Source of the DNA: Gonium pectorale
Lineage: Eukaryota; Chlorophyta; Chlorophyceae; Chlamydomonadales; Volvocaceae
DNA: 64,000 nt
Direction of reading: 5' to 3'
Assembly (NCBI GenBank): GCA_001584585.1
Contig: LSYV01000015.1
Span: forward strand, 1,260,159 to 1,324,158
In this document: piece by piece, positions 34,426 through 45,900 of the stretch
How positions within the stretch are numbered: the first letter of the stretch is position 1
Layout of the letters: each line of letters starts with the position of its first letter
The notes under the pieces: generated by a model
Told to the model about the DNA's origin: nothing
Databases searched by the model: none
The model's input: only the letters and a program-made list of their open reading frames with translations
Position numbers and translations under genes: made by a program

Positions 34426-34772
34426 CTAGTGTTTGTGATTCGACTACGCGTTCGTGTACAGGGCCAGAAGCTGCGAAGAACTTGCGACGGACAAAAGTAC
34501 CCAGTAGCAGCCTAGTTGTACACTTCTACGGGCGCTTGCGAAGCGCAGCTTTCTGGAGTCCAACACTGTCCTGGCTTTCAGTGCCGCTGGACCCAAATCT
34601 TACCAGTGCACTCTCGGGACGCCACTCAGCTCCGTTGTTACCGCTCTTTCCCTCGTCCACAGCGGCTCTGAGCACTGTTGCTGAAATTTAGATTTTACTC
34701 AAGAGTCTGCGTCCATGGGTCAGGGAATCCAGTGTCGGCCAAGGGTGGGCAGACCAAACCCCAGACGTGCGG
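34426..34772. promoter_or_regulatory. Divergent promoter region, GNAT and proline-rich membrane protein
   Basis: 347 bases lie between opposed start codons. No clear core promoter element was seen. Confidence 0.45.
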
Positions 34773-36645
34773 ATGATTGAGGCCCGCCGACAAAAGTCAC
34801 GCTCAACCTCAAGCCAGCATCTTGACGTCACGTCATGTTTCGCGCAGCCCTCGGCGCGCAGCCCGCGACCAGTTCCGCGTAGCCCCTCAGCATGCAGGGG
34901 GCAAGTAGCATGCCTATTGCTGGTCGCGTGGCTCATCTTCTGCGGGTGTTGGATGGGAGTGGATGCTCGTCTCATGCGCCCCGCACACAAAGCGGTGCCG
35001 CCGAGGATGGAGCACGCTGTGGAGGAGGGACATCGATGGCCGCGTGGGCCGGCGGAGCAGAACACGGCGGGGAGGCGTGGGTTCCTGCCAAGCGACCTGG
35101 CGCTGGAGTGGAAGCTGGAGGCCTCGGAGAGAAAACGTCTTCGAGAGACGCCATCCCCGTCCGATTGGGAGCTAGACGTCAACGAAGGCGCAGCCTTTGT
35201 AACAGGGGCCAGCAGCTTCCAGTCAAATGAGGTGGACGGCCCCAAGAGGATCAAGTACACACAGACGCGGTGGCTGCTGTGCACGGACCTGCCGCCGCCG
35301 CCCGGCCGTCCCAATACGCCCGGGCTGCCCGGGGCACCTAATGCCCCACCTTCACCTCCTCCGCCGCTGCCGCCACCACCTGAACCATTCCCACCGCCTC
35401 CACCGCCGCCGCCCCCAAGGGTGCCTCGGCCTCCGCTCCCACCGCCTCCGCCACCCTCGCCTGCGCCCCCATCGCCCTCGCCACCGCCTCCCTCGCCACC
35501 CCCGTCGCCGCCATTCCCGCCCTCACCACCCGTGGAGCTTTACCAGAGTAGTTTTCCGATTTGGTGGCAGGGCTGCGCCTTTAACCCAGAGTCAGCGGAT
35601 GAGCGGGCTGTGCTCAGGTGGAACTCAGGTGTGCGGGGGTGGAGCGGTTGGGCTGGTCTGAACCACCCGAAGCTTCATGTGATGATGGGTTGTGTCGGGG
35701 CCAGAAGCTGGCTGAAGCAGATGGCGGGGAGGCTCTTCAGGAGGAACAACACGCTCGGTGTGTGGCGAACCCAGCCGTGCCTATGTTGCCCAGCATGAAA
35801 CGTCCGCCCTTGCTGCCCTTTACTTGCTGTCCGCACAGATATTTGTGAGCGCCTGCTGGCGCTTGCGCCCGACAGAACACTGTGTGACGTGGTAGGTCCG
35901 TGGCCGCGCCTTGCCAGCTGGGTCTTGCGCGGGGCCCACAGAATGAGCCCAGGATCGCCAGAGGGACTTTGGGTGTGTGTTGAGGTTTAGCCGTTACTGA
36001 ACCCAAGTGCCCCTGCCTGCAGTACTTTAACAAACGAGAGGTTTCATATGTGACTCTGACCAGCCTATACAAAGGTGCGTGGTGCGCCGTGGTGTGCGGG
36101 CGTGCTCTCGTTTGCTGAATGACAGAGCGGCTTCGAAGTGAAGGACGCCGCGGCGTAGGGTTCTTACTGACGCACTCTGTCGGCATGGCAAAGGCAGCGG
36201 TAACCTAACATGATGGGTTATCACTCGTGGCGAGGGATTCTTTTCGTCCATGGCGCCAGCCGGCCGTCTGCAACCGCCCAGCTCACACTCGCCGCGCCCA
36301 CCCCCGCAGGCAAGTTGCTGTTGAACTATCTTGACGCCGTCCTGGCTGGCTACCCGCACTTTATCTTCGACGACGAATTTATGATGAGGTAGGTGGGTGG
36401 GAGGTTTCGGGCGCCACTGCAGAGCATCGCGCGCCCCTGGCCTGCAGCCCTTGCGAAAGCTCTGCGGCGCACCGCTTATTGTGCGCTCGGAACCGGCGTA
36501 AATGCATGCCGGTGTTGGTGTCTGCAGGTACGGGATCCGCAAGGTCTTCGTCTTCTGGAACATGCCACCTCCAGCGGCACCGCCGCGGCCGCTGACCCCA
36601 CCGCCTCAGCAGGCGTATGTGGAGCACATGCCGGAGGACTTGTAG
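34773..36645 (+). CDS. Type II membrane protein with Pro-rich stem, unknown C-terminal domain
   Basis: Function not recognised. Five exons join in frame to 385 residues: 34773-35628, 35839-35891, 36023-36074, 36310-36388 and 36528-36645. The start is the first ATG; an in-frame GTG just upstream was discarded. A basic N-terminus is followed by one hydrophobic segment (VACLLLVAWLIFCGCWMGV, about residues 47-65), then a stem and a Pro-rich stretch (about residues 175-250) of the (S/P)PP type. After it comes a compact domain of about 130 residues: SSFPIWWQGCAFNPESADER, ICERLLALAPDRTLCDV, YFNKREVSYVTLTSLYKG, LLLNYLDAVLAGYPHFIFDD, YGIRKVFVFWNMPP. This layout (short cytosolic tail, anchor, Pro-rich stem, lumenal domain) is typical of Golgi glycosyltransferases and wall proteins, but no catalytic motif is evident. 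A secreted Pro-rich glycoprotein is the alternative. Confidence 0.75.
35283..35535 (+). repeat. Proline-codon-rich low-complexity tract
   Basis: Imperfect CCN and CCG/CCT repeats encode the Pro-rich stem, with SPPPP and PPSP motifs like those that are hydroxylated and arabinosylated in algal glycoproteins. Confidence 0.8.
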
Positions 36646-37637
36646 TAGCTCTCTGTTCGCAGCGGTACGTGTGCACGGTGGAGTCTATCTATGGGTGTGG
36701 TGGCGTGAGCTTAGGGTGAAGTCATGCGAGTGCTGCACTTATTATGCCGAACAAACGTGCGGATTCGAGTGAGGACGCATTCATTTATAGCAAGTGTGCT
36801 TTTAGGGCACCGTCCAGATCCTGTGAGGCGCGTCGGGGCGGAGCGCAGCGGTGCCACGACGGAGCGGAGCGGCATGTGAGCGGGAGGGATGGGGTGAAGA
36901 CCGAAGAGGCTAGACGAATAGGTCATGGCGGATAGCAAACTCATGAATCCAACCCAACGCTTCACAAAGTTGGCATTGTTGGCGCAATAGTATACAATGA
37001 TGATTGATTGTTACCAACGTAAGGGCTTCAAGGCCTTCCTATTTACTAGGCTCTCTGGGCTTCCGTACCCGAGAGACTTGGGTAATCTTGGGTGCGCAGG
37101 TCGCTTGTGGAACCCAAGCAGCGTTGAGTACGAGCTGTGCAGTGGTGACTGTACCGCGTGACTGACTCCTATGCGGATGTATGATGCAGAGCAAAATGGT
37201 GTGTTGAGTCCCTCCATGGAGTTGGTGCACAGGGGATCAGATCCCTACGGCGGGGTGGACCATTGACCAAGGTGGATACGGTGCTTCAATACGGCACGAT
37301 TTGAACCGGGCGCTCGCGCCAGTGATGGAGCGTGGTGAGGATGGCTAAGTGCGTTGCGCAAGATGACAGTTGTGCAAGGTGCCGGCGCTTCTGCAAGCCG
37401 CCTGTAACTTGAGGCATGCGGGACGAACAGGCCTCCACTGCGTCGGGCCATAACATCCTATGCATGAGATGATGATCGGTTGCCCTTACTGTCGGTCAGG
37501 ATCGAGCACCATCGGGCACCTCGGGTTCGGCCGAGGTTTGTCCGGCAGTTTGCATCATCCGTCGAAGTCCCTCCCCCTTCACATCTGTTCATTCCAGACA
37601 AAGCAGTTCCCTTTCGGCAATCTTTATCGGATTCAAC
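36646..37637. other. 3' UTR of the Pro-rich protein gene and upstream region of the next gene
   Basis: No coding sequence supported. A TGTAA at 37403-37407 would end the upstream transcript about 760 bases past its stop, leaving about 230 bases for the next promoter. Confidence 0.5.
37403..37407 (+). terminator. Putative TGTAA polyadenylation signal of the Pro-rich protein gene
   Basis: The only plus-strand TGTAA that I found between the two genes. Confidence 0.45.
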
Positions 37638-39115
37638 ATGACCCGAACACAGCTCAACCTATACACCAGCCTTCAAATGTTCTTTGTGTCGCGGGCGTAC
37701 GCCCGGGGCGACCCCAGGGCAGGCACGACCGCGACAGAAAGTGGCGTTGAGGAGGTTGCGGCTACCCCCGAGGAGCTGCCGCTTGAGCTCAGGGACGCCC
37801 TCAGCCGCACGCTCGCGCTGGTCGCCGGCACGACCAACGCTCGTGACACCTCGCGCATCCTCCACGACCACTACGCAAAGTACGTTGGCACTTTGTATGG
37901 ACAATGGAACGGTCTGCTGGCAAGCGAAGCGACCCATGGGTCGGCAGGACGGCCGCCCGCTTCCGCCTCGCCTCCCTCGCGGAATGAGCGCCTGCCTGTG
38001 GACTTGTATATGTCAGCATGGGCGCTGCACGTTGCTGCATGCCCTACATGTCTTCCTGGGTATAGACGGCGTCCCTTCTCCCCCATCCACACGGCGCCAC
38101 CCCTGAACATATGGTATGCGTCCGCGGCACGCAGGTTCGCCGTCTACGAGACGAACCTGCTGTGGTGCCCCCACAGGTTCAGCATCGCGGCGTGGCTCGG
38201 CGCAGCCAGGATGCTGCTCCAGCCGTACATCGAGGGCATCCGCTGCCACCGCGTGGTGCTGCGGCGCGCCCCCGCGGCGTCGCTGCTGCCCCTGCCGTCA
38301 ACGTCGCCGCAGCGACCGGAGCAGCCCAGGCCGGCTCACGAGGCGTCGGCGACCGGCCGCGGCGCCAGCAGCACTCCGACCGATCAGTTGATTCAGGTGT
38401 GCGGCTGTATGGGACGGACACGGGAAGGCTGTCGGAATCCAAGCTGCCCGTCGCCTGTGGCAGCACAAGCAGATAGTGGGACAACTTCAGGGGCCTAACA
38501 GCCGGATCGAGTACCTCACCACGCGGCCTTGCGCCCACACGCCTACCTTTGTCACTGTCTTGCTCCGGGCTGTAAAGGTTCCCCGCCGAGCTCCTCACCC
38601 TGCGCCCGCCCCAGTTAGAGACGACCCAACTGCGTCTGCCGATCCCTGCTGCTCCCTGGCCCCGTGGCGGGCCCGCTGCCGCAGATGCAGATGGACGTGG
38701 CGTTCGTGTGGCGGCCGCTGGCGCCCCTGTACGGCGTGCTGTCCTCCTGGGGCATGTCGGGCCTGCAGATGCCGGCCTTCACCACCGAGCACACCATCAC
38801 GCTCACCATCGACCAGCACAGCAGGTGCGCGCGACGCTAGTTGCCAGGCGCGGCAGCTCGGGGCAGTGCAGCATCCGCAGGGCCATCAACAAAGAATGCT
38901 GGATGCTTGCGAACGCCCACTTACTTAAGACACATCCAACCCTCCATACCTACCTGGTCGCTGCCTTGCGCCACGTCCTGTTTCCCCGTCATTGACCCGC
39001 ACGCAGGATCGTGGCACACAGGGACATCACGCACAACTTTGTCTCCGCCCCGCCCTTCCTGAAGGGCCTGCTGGGGCTGCCCACGCCGCTGGTGGCGACG
39101 CTGCTGCACGTCTGA
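37638..39115 (+). CDS. NTF2-like/SnoaL-like candidate protein (250 aa)
   Basis: Four exons join in frame: 37638-37879, 38135-38396, 38685-38824 and 39007-39115. The N-terminal half is helical (MTRTQLNLYTSLQMFFVSRA; then DTSRILHDHYAKFAVYETNLLWC across the first splice). It is followed by HRFSIAAWLGAARMLLQPYI and a segment rich in Arg, Pro and Ala. The C-terminal half is strand-like: MQMDVAFVWRPLAPLYGVL, EHTITLTIDQHSR, IVAHRDITHNF. A chain of helices around H-x-x-Y, an aromatic strand and an ending of the D-x-x-x-R-I-x-x-H-x-D type resemble the NTF2-like families DUF2358 and SnoaL, which make cone-shaped ligand-binding or scaffold proteins. That family call is an inference from pattern only. 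The third exon could start upstream at another AG; 38685 keeps phase and has the best acceptor. Confidence 0.65.
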
Positions 39116-40180
39116 TCCGCTAAAGAAGGAACTATAAAACAGCTACAAGCAGTTTGGCGCCGCCGGGGGTAACCAAGTTTGGCAGATGTTCGCTCCCGTC
39201 ACGCGGGCAAGGTGCATGGTGCTGTAGTGGACCAGACGGTTTCCTAGGGGGCGTCCGTTGAGTGTGTGGACGAAAACAGAAGGCTGCAAAGGGAAAGGGA
39301 GCCCCCTGTGCGGACACGAAGGCGCGACGCTAGCGGTAGGGTTGTTTGGTACAAGGCATGCCGGGCGATGTGGTCGCAATCCTGAATCCGAGCTAAGCTT
39401 TCGGGCGATGCAGGCACTCAGCCATGGCACGGCCATGTACGCGCCAAGGACGCGTTGGTTAGACGGACTAACCTCCAAGGCATGCAGCGTGTCGCTTTGC
39501 GAGAGTCCCGACTCGCAGTCAGGCGGGCTTGTGCGCTCGGGGGCTCACTGACGTCCGGCCACGGGCGTTCCTGCCCTGGAGTGCGCAAGTGCGTGCGATG
39601 CGTTGTCGGCTGCGGTTGTCGGTTGCTGTGGGTCGTTCCTCGTACCTTTCCCTGCCCCAGACCGTGAGTACCACCCCACAACCGCCCATGCGTTCAGTCC
39701 CGACACGAATGATGTTCCCGACTTGCGGTGCGGTGGCGATGGGTTCCGCTCATGCTGGACGCATGCACGTCATACGATGGTCTCTGCGCACGGGCAGGGC
39801 AGCGCCGATAACCGCCCCTTAGTGCCGCACGTCACACAGGGTATCTCCTAGCATGTGCGCCCTTGCACGAGAGTCTTGATGGGGTGTGAGATGGGCGGGG
39901 CAAAGGTGTGGGTGAGGTTTGTGTCCCGGCCCCCTGCAACTTGCGTCGCGAACTCGCGGGATTCGGAGCGTGTCCGTTGCATGCAAATGACCCATCAGAC
40001 TCGGGAAGCATTTGCACTAGGAGATTGTAGATCATTTGCCCGCGATTTCGCCTATACTAAAATAGCAGCCTCTTGGCAAGCTTGCCCTGTTGCGAATTTG
40101 GCTTGAACGTTGAAGAGTCGGACCACTACCCCATTTTCGACCCGAAATAAGAGAAGACAACTCATACATAATAGCGCGCC
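39116..40180. other. Intergenic, nothing recognised
   Basis: No open frame here could be joined into a gene and no TGTAA was found on the plus strand. It should hold the 3' UTR of the NTF2-like gene and the promoter of the 149-aa membrane protein. Confidence 0.4.
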
Positions 40181-41167
40181 ATGGCTGCCCAGCCTTCGCA
40201 AAACGTCGTCGTGGAAGTTGCTGCTAGCTCGGCGCCAAGCGAAGTCATCTCAGCCATCGTGGCCTCTGCATCTCCACCTCCTCGAGCCAGTAACCCCAAC
40301 CGCTGGCTGCTCATCGGGGTGAGCGCGCAATCGGGCATCGACGGAGCCTCTGTTGCCTCGACAGCAAACGCGCTCCTTATCATAAAGCTCATCATCTGAC
40401 TTTCGGATTACACTGCTCGGGACACGGGCGTGCCAGCGCTAACCCCTGCCCCGCCCACCGTGGCCCCACACCCCCTCCTCTTCTTCGCAGTTTGGGTTTA
40501 CCTTGATTTTCGCTATGGTAATCTATTTCCGCGAGGAGATCTACACGTTCACAACAGGTGTGTGTACATGTGTGTGCGCGTTTGACAGCTGCCGGAGAGT
40601 ACCACCTTGCCCTGCGTCTCGGGATTCCTTCTCGACACTGGCCAAATGTAAGCTTAGAGTTGCGTCTCACACGATGCGACCTCCCGGCGGCGTGTCTGGA
40701 TTGGCCTGCCTTACAAAGTACGGTACTGGAGCCCTACGGATGGAGTGTACGGGCCGGGACAACAGCACGGCTGCACACTGTGGCTGCAGCGGCTACGGGT
40801 AGTGGCCCTGGGTAACTCAGGTTATTCGTGATAGAACGCAGCGTGAAGTTTGCCGGCTTATTCGCGACAGCACGGCAGCGCTGTCACCGCATGCACCTGT
40901 GCCGCTACCCTGTCTCGCGCAGATCTGCACAAGTACCCCATCCTCACCGTGGCCGAGTCCCTTCAAGTACGGAAGTACCTCGGGTCAGGCTGGACGTTCG
41001 GTTCGGGGCAGGACGCCATCCCCGACATCGACCCGAGCAAGATCCCCGAGATGGACGCGGCGGCCGGTGCGGCCGCCGCAGCAGCGGACCTCGTTGGAAA
41101 CGTGACCAGCAGTGTTGCCAGCGTTATCACTGGCAATGCCACTTCCAACGCGAACCCCGTGTCGTGA
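40181..41167 (+). CDS. Single-pass membrane protein (149 aa), unknown
   Basis: Three exons join in frame: 40181-40318, 40491-40557 and 40923-41167. The first 40 residues are Ala/Ser/Val-rich. Exon 1 ends in NRWLLIG and exon 2 continues FGFTLIFAMVIYFREEIYTF, together forming one transmembrane helix (about residues 43-58). After it comes a conserved-looking polar part, DLHKYPILTVAESLQVRKYL and SGWTFGSGQDAIPDIDPSK, then an Ala/Val/Asn tail with NVT and NAT glycosylation-type sequons. I do not recognise a family. The atypical codon usage and composition of the tail suggest low structural constraint. A TGTAA lies about 680 bases past the stop. Confidence 0.68.
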
Positions 41168-41842
41168 TCCGCCTGGGGAGGTATCTGGCACCCAACGTGA
41201 TCTGAAATGGGATTTGCTGACGAGAGAGTGCGAGAATACTTGAGGCAGCGTGCTTGCATCCTTCCGCGCGACGCTGCACTGTAGCCAGAGGTATTGTAGC
41301 ATCGCAAGCGGCGGCTGCGCGTCAAGAATCATGAGCGGACGCGGCGAATGGCGTAGGGGCGGCGATTTTTTCGTGGACAGCGGGCAGAGCTTGTGCTTGC
41401 ATTCTGTGGTGCAGCATGCGCTGGCGCTGCGCGTGCGAGCAGTATGCGGAAGTTGGCTTATGTGCGGCGTCTGGGACCTCAAGGCCCTAGCAAGGCGGTG
41501 TCCTTTTCCGCTGGACCCCAGGCGATGGCCCTTCTCCCTCCGGCAGTAAGGCGTGCAGAGGAAGCACGCCATGGCGTACGGCTGTGGTCATCCTGACCGA
41601 CATAGGGACCCTGGGCTCGTATCACTGCCTGTGGGCCTTCAGCAGTAAGGGAACTGGTATGGTGCTGCTCTCGTCACCTGTCGCTGCCTGCGACTCGGGT
41701 TGTATAGTTCGCATTAGGCTGTGGACCAGTTTGGTTTCAGGGCCGCTTAATTTTTCTAGGCGTGCATTCGCATGCAACACTATCGGTGCAAGGGGTATTG
41801 GTACTCTGGAGCAACGCTGTCGTCTGCTGGAGCTGTGCCGAC

Positions 41843-41847
41843 TGTAA
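41843..41847 (+). terminator. Putative TGTAA polyadenylation signal of the 149-aa protein gene
   Basis: First plus-strand TGTAA after the stop at 41167. Confidence 0.4.
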
Positions 41848-42014
41848 AGCCGGGCGCTTGCTGTGACGTGTCCTTATGCAACCTTGATGCTGCCATAACG
41901 GGCCAGGATGCTGCTCGAGCGGTATTGAGAAATGCAAGCACGAAGCATGCTGGACCCCTGATTCTCTTGCTGCTGGGCCTAGGTGAACGGAACATGGATT
42001 ACGAATAACCGACA

Positions 42015-42019
42015 TTACA
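42015..42019 (-). terminator. Putative TGTAA polyadenylation signal of the ion channel gene
   Basis: The plus strand reads ttaca, about 925 bases past the channel stop codon. Confidence 0.3.
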
Positions 42020-42942
42020 CCCGCACCAACTTGTCTCCCTCAAATCAACAATCCCATGAGGGCGCAAAAAAGGTTCCAGCAGAGACATTAATATCTCTCA
42101 TTATGCCCTCTGTGCAGCACGAGCCCTCCTGCAGTGTCATGCGCCCTATCCTCTTCAATGCAAACACTCCAGCATGGGTAACCAACGGTGGATGTGCATC
42201 CATGAAAGGCGCAGTTAAGCAACACATCAACACTTCTGACCATGTACAGGATTTGATAGGCCCGAAAAATGTTTCTAGGCATGCACCAAGACCCTTATCG
42301 TGTGCCGCGTTTGGCCGTGATCTTGGCCAGCACGAGGACGCGCATATGTGCGGTGCTTCACATGAATGCACTGCGTGCACCATACCGAACAACTATGATG
42401 GTGCGCGACTCTTGTACTACTGTACTCTTTTTTAGTAATGTACGTTATAGGAAGTGCATTCCGCATGCCCTGTTCCCCGCGTGTGGCAGATGCAATAGTA
42501 GTGACAGTAAACCGTGCCGCTACGAGCAAATTTCGACGTGCACTGGTGCACATGTATGCGCTAAAAAAAGCAATGAGCACATGGAGGGCAACGTAAGCTG
42601 GCACGCAGCTGGCACCAGGCCGCGCAACGAGCTGGGCAGGCAACAAAAGTGCAGCAGCCCGCAACGAAAAGGAAACGACGGAAACCTCCACGGATCGTGC
42701 TAGTACGAACACGGTAAAGAGCTCAAGGTGCAGTCGGGCATGTGCGGCAACTCCTGTGGACATGCACGCCCGATCGACACTGCATGCGTGTATGCCCCGC
42801 TGCAGGCAATGCTCATGGGTCCGTCGACAAACTCCCCTCGTGCATCGTCAACACTTAGCATCCTCCTGTGACCCGGCGCACATCCTTGAGGCGAGGTGCC
42901 CCTTGACGCCAGCCTTCCCGACGGCCGCCGCCTGCCGCCGCC

Positions 42943-45900
42943 TCACATGTTCCCCGGCGCGTCGCCCAGCATGAGCTTGTGGTCGCCCACCTTGACCTCA
43001 ATCCACAGGAGCACCGTGATGCAAATTGCGTACAGCGTCACGCACACGATGCAGCTCCACTTGTCAATTCGGCCCGCCACGTAGCGCGCGAAGCGCCCGT
43101 CCTCCTTGGCCTGCCGGTAGTACCTGGAGGGCGCGGTGACCACCGCCACGACCCACGCGGCCGTGGCGGTGAGCAGGGCTCGGAGGGACGGGCCCAGCCC
43201 CACCATGCAACAGCGGCGGAAAATGGCAGCGCAGCCCGCCGTCAAGGAGGCTACGGTGGTCGAGGCGGTGGTGCTCACCACCGAGCGCGCATCGCCGGTG
43301 GGCTGGCGCTCCAGGGGCCCCGCGAACGACACGGTGGCGGTGCGCGCCGAGGCGAAGGGCGATGCCACCAGCGAGTGCGGGGCGGCCGTGCCGTTCTGTG
43401 CGCCCGCGCCCGGTCCTGCGGCGCCCGCGGCCATGATCTCGGGCGCCTCCGCATCGCCGCCCGCCACGATGGCGGCTGCGTCGCCGCTGGCGCTGCCGGC
43501 GTTGCTGGCGGGGGGCGGGACCCTCCGGCTGCCCAGCCGGCCCGAGTGGCCGGAGCGGTGATTGAGGGAGGGAGTCGCTCCCGCGGCGGCCGCCTGAGGC
43601 TGTTCCAAAGGTCGCTCCGCGCGGCTATCGATGGTGACGGTGACGTGCTGTGGGCGAGCAGCGGTGGGTGCGGAGGGGCGTGGAATGACCCATGGGTCAC
43701 TGTGAATCGGGGGCGTCGGCCACGAAAGAGCGGCCGAATCGGCATGCCAACACCGCTAGCGGAGTCTTGAACCACGTCTGTTACATCAGCACAATACACA
43801 TCCCCCACGCACCCGAATTCAACGAAACACGCAACAGCGCATCCGGCGGGAGGAACGTCACCCGCCTGTACCCTCCCCGTCCTTATGGAAACGTAGCGCC
43901 TTCGGGTGTGTACGACCGTAGAGGCGGGCTCCCTCGGGGTTGCGGGCTGGGCGACCCGCGAATGATAACCGCTGGCCGCCGATGGACTGGCCCCTTNNNN
44001 NNNNNNNNNNNNNNNNTTTCCTTCTTTGCAGATTTCTCTACGCCCAATGTACCAACTCTCGCTGGTCATGACCCCCCTATGCATTCACTGTGCGCCATGG
44101 ACACTTCCGACGCGCGCACACGCACCGGATCCAGGGCCGAGTCCTCGCGGACGGCGTCCATCGTCGGCATGGCCACCTTGGGGCCGCCGGATGCGTGTCG
44201 CGTCTTGATCGCCGGGCGCGGCTTGAGCATGGAGGCGCCGTACAGTGGCCTACCGTGAGCGGACTTGCCCAGCAGCTCTCGCACGAGGGTGCGCTCAAAG
44301 GGGGCCCTGCGCCGCAACAATCAGGCATCAAACTGTGAACGGCACGGTACGGGGATTCGCGCACCGCTGGTGTACCCCAACCAATCAAATGGTCCGGTTC
44401 ATGATTTCCCCGCCATCCACAACATGGAAGACAAGTGGTGAAATGGCCGGCGCGCCACGCGTTGCCATCGCTTCTTCTAAATATCGTACGCTGGCCATGC
44501 CCATTCGAGTGAACAGACAACATGAAGTACAACTACATCGACTAACCAAGCAAAGACTAGAACCATTCCCCATACTGGAGGCACATGACTCAGCGGCACC
44601 AGTCCTTGTGCTGACAACTCTCTTCCTCACATCGTCAGCAGTGCGCTGTACTTGGACATGCACGTCCGTTTGATGCTGATCGCGTCCGCCACGGTGGCGA
44701 TGCGGTTCACCACCAGGCTCTCCACGCAGGCTATGGCAATCATGAAGTAGCTGACAAGCACCACCTGCCGACGCCAGAACGGGCGGCCGTTGGGCGGTCA
44801 CACTAACCTCCGTGCATGCTCGTATTTTAAGAGGAGAATCGTTCCTAAATGTGAGGGCCCTGTACGGGACAATCTCTTGTACCCAACTGTCAGAAGCTGG
44901 TGCTATAACGCCTACAATTTGCAAACCCAGCATGCTCGCCTTGAGAAAGCAACTGTCGCCTAGCGGTGCTCCCAGCTTCTGCTTACCATCTGCAGCGCGT
45001 TGAGGTAGTTGGCTGGCGGGAAGTCGAACACGAACTGCATGGCCGTCAGCGACAGCAGCATGGTCAGCACCACGCTCATGCGGTCGCCCAGAGCGTCTTG
45101 CGGCATGAAGAAGACCACAAAGGCGACCAGCGTGATGAGCAGCACGGGGATGAGGTTCGTAAGGACGTAGTACGACGCCACGCGCTTCATCTACGAGCGG
45201 AGCGCAGGACGGGGCATAAAGGCTTGTTACGCCAATACCAGCGTGAGCGCGAACCCTGTGGCCGGCGTTGTGACATGTTACGAATTCCGATGTACGGTGC
45301 GCTACAGGAAGGGGAGCACCACACCAGATTCCACTTCTTGCCAGCCTCCCCGCCAAGGCGGCCCGCTGGCACAGGCACAACCATGCCCACTCTTGCACCC
45401 GTAAGCCCTGTCCACACCTCGGTGCGCGCGACACACCACACATTGCCTTCTGTTTGATCGCGCACATGAAGCCATCACCATGCTCCCTGCTCACCATCAC
45501 GTCCGCCACAAGCACGATGGGGCCGTACAGCGCCCGCGCCTCGTCGTAGCGCGGGTAGGTGCCGCAGTTGTGCGGCTCCGTGGTTCCCTTGCCGCGATTG
45601 TCCGCTACGTAACGCTGCGGCAGCCCCACCGACCGGTACGCGGCCGGCAGCGTGCCATCCGCCGCAGCTCCAGAGGCCGGCACGTACCTGTTGGGGGTGG
45701 CAGCAGGAGCGAGCAGGGCTCAGGGCGGGGCTGCAACCATACCCGTAACACGTGGCACTGCACAATTACCCGTACTCTCGAGTCCGTGATCACCCCCGGA
45801 CATACCCATTCCGTCACGCCCTCGTCACGCGCCCGATGACACGCTGCGCTGGGGCCGTGGACGAAGTGCTGACACGCTCCGGTGCCGAGGGATCAGCAAG

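Larger units (their letters stand above)
41168..42942. other. Tail-to-tail region of the 149-aa gene and the ion channel gene
   Basis: No supported gene. It holds two opposing 3' UTRs: TGTAA at 41843-41847 on plus and 42015-42019 (ttaca) on minus. The middle part (about 41990-42770) is AT-richer with several open frames of 60-160 codons on both strands, but none has recognisable motifs or splice partners. Confidence 0.5.

Noticed and set aside
34767..34772. An upstream GTG start for the Pro-rich protein
   Set aside because: Nuclear genes of this lineage start with ATG. The ATG at 34773 lies two codons later in the same frame.
34688..35314. A 208-codon minus-strand open frame
   Set aside because: It overlaps the membrane anchor and stem exon of the Pro-rich protein and has no motifs or splice partners.
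41983..42763. Overlapping open frames of up to 162 codons on both strands
   Set aside because: They lie in the tail-to-tail region, contain no domain-like pattern, and fit opposing 3' UTRs better.
43136..43770. Plus-strand open frames over the last channel exon
   Set aside because: They are antisense to the M4 exon and its loop, with composition driven by the GC-rich minus-strand codons.
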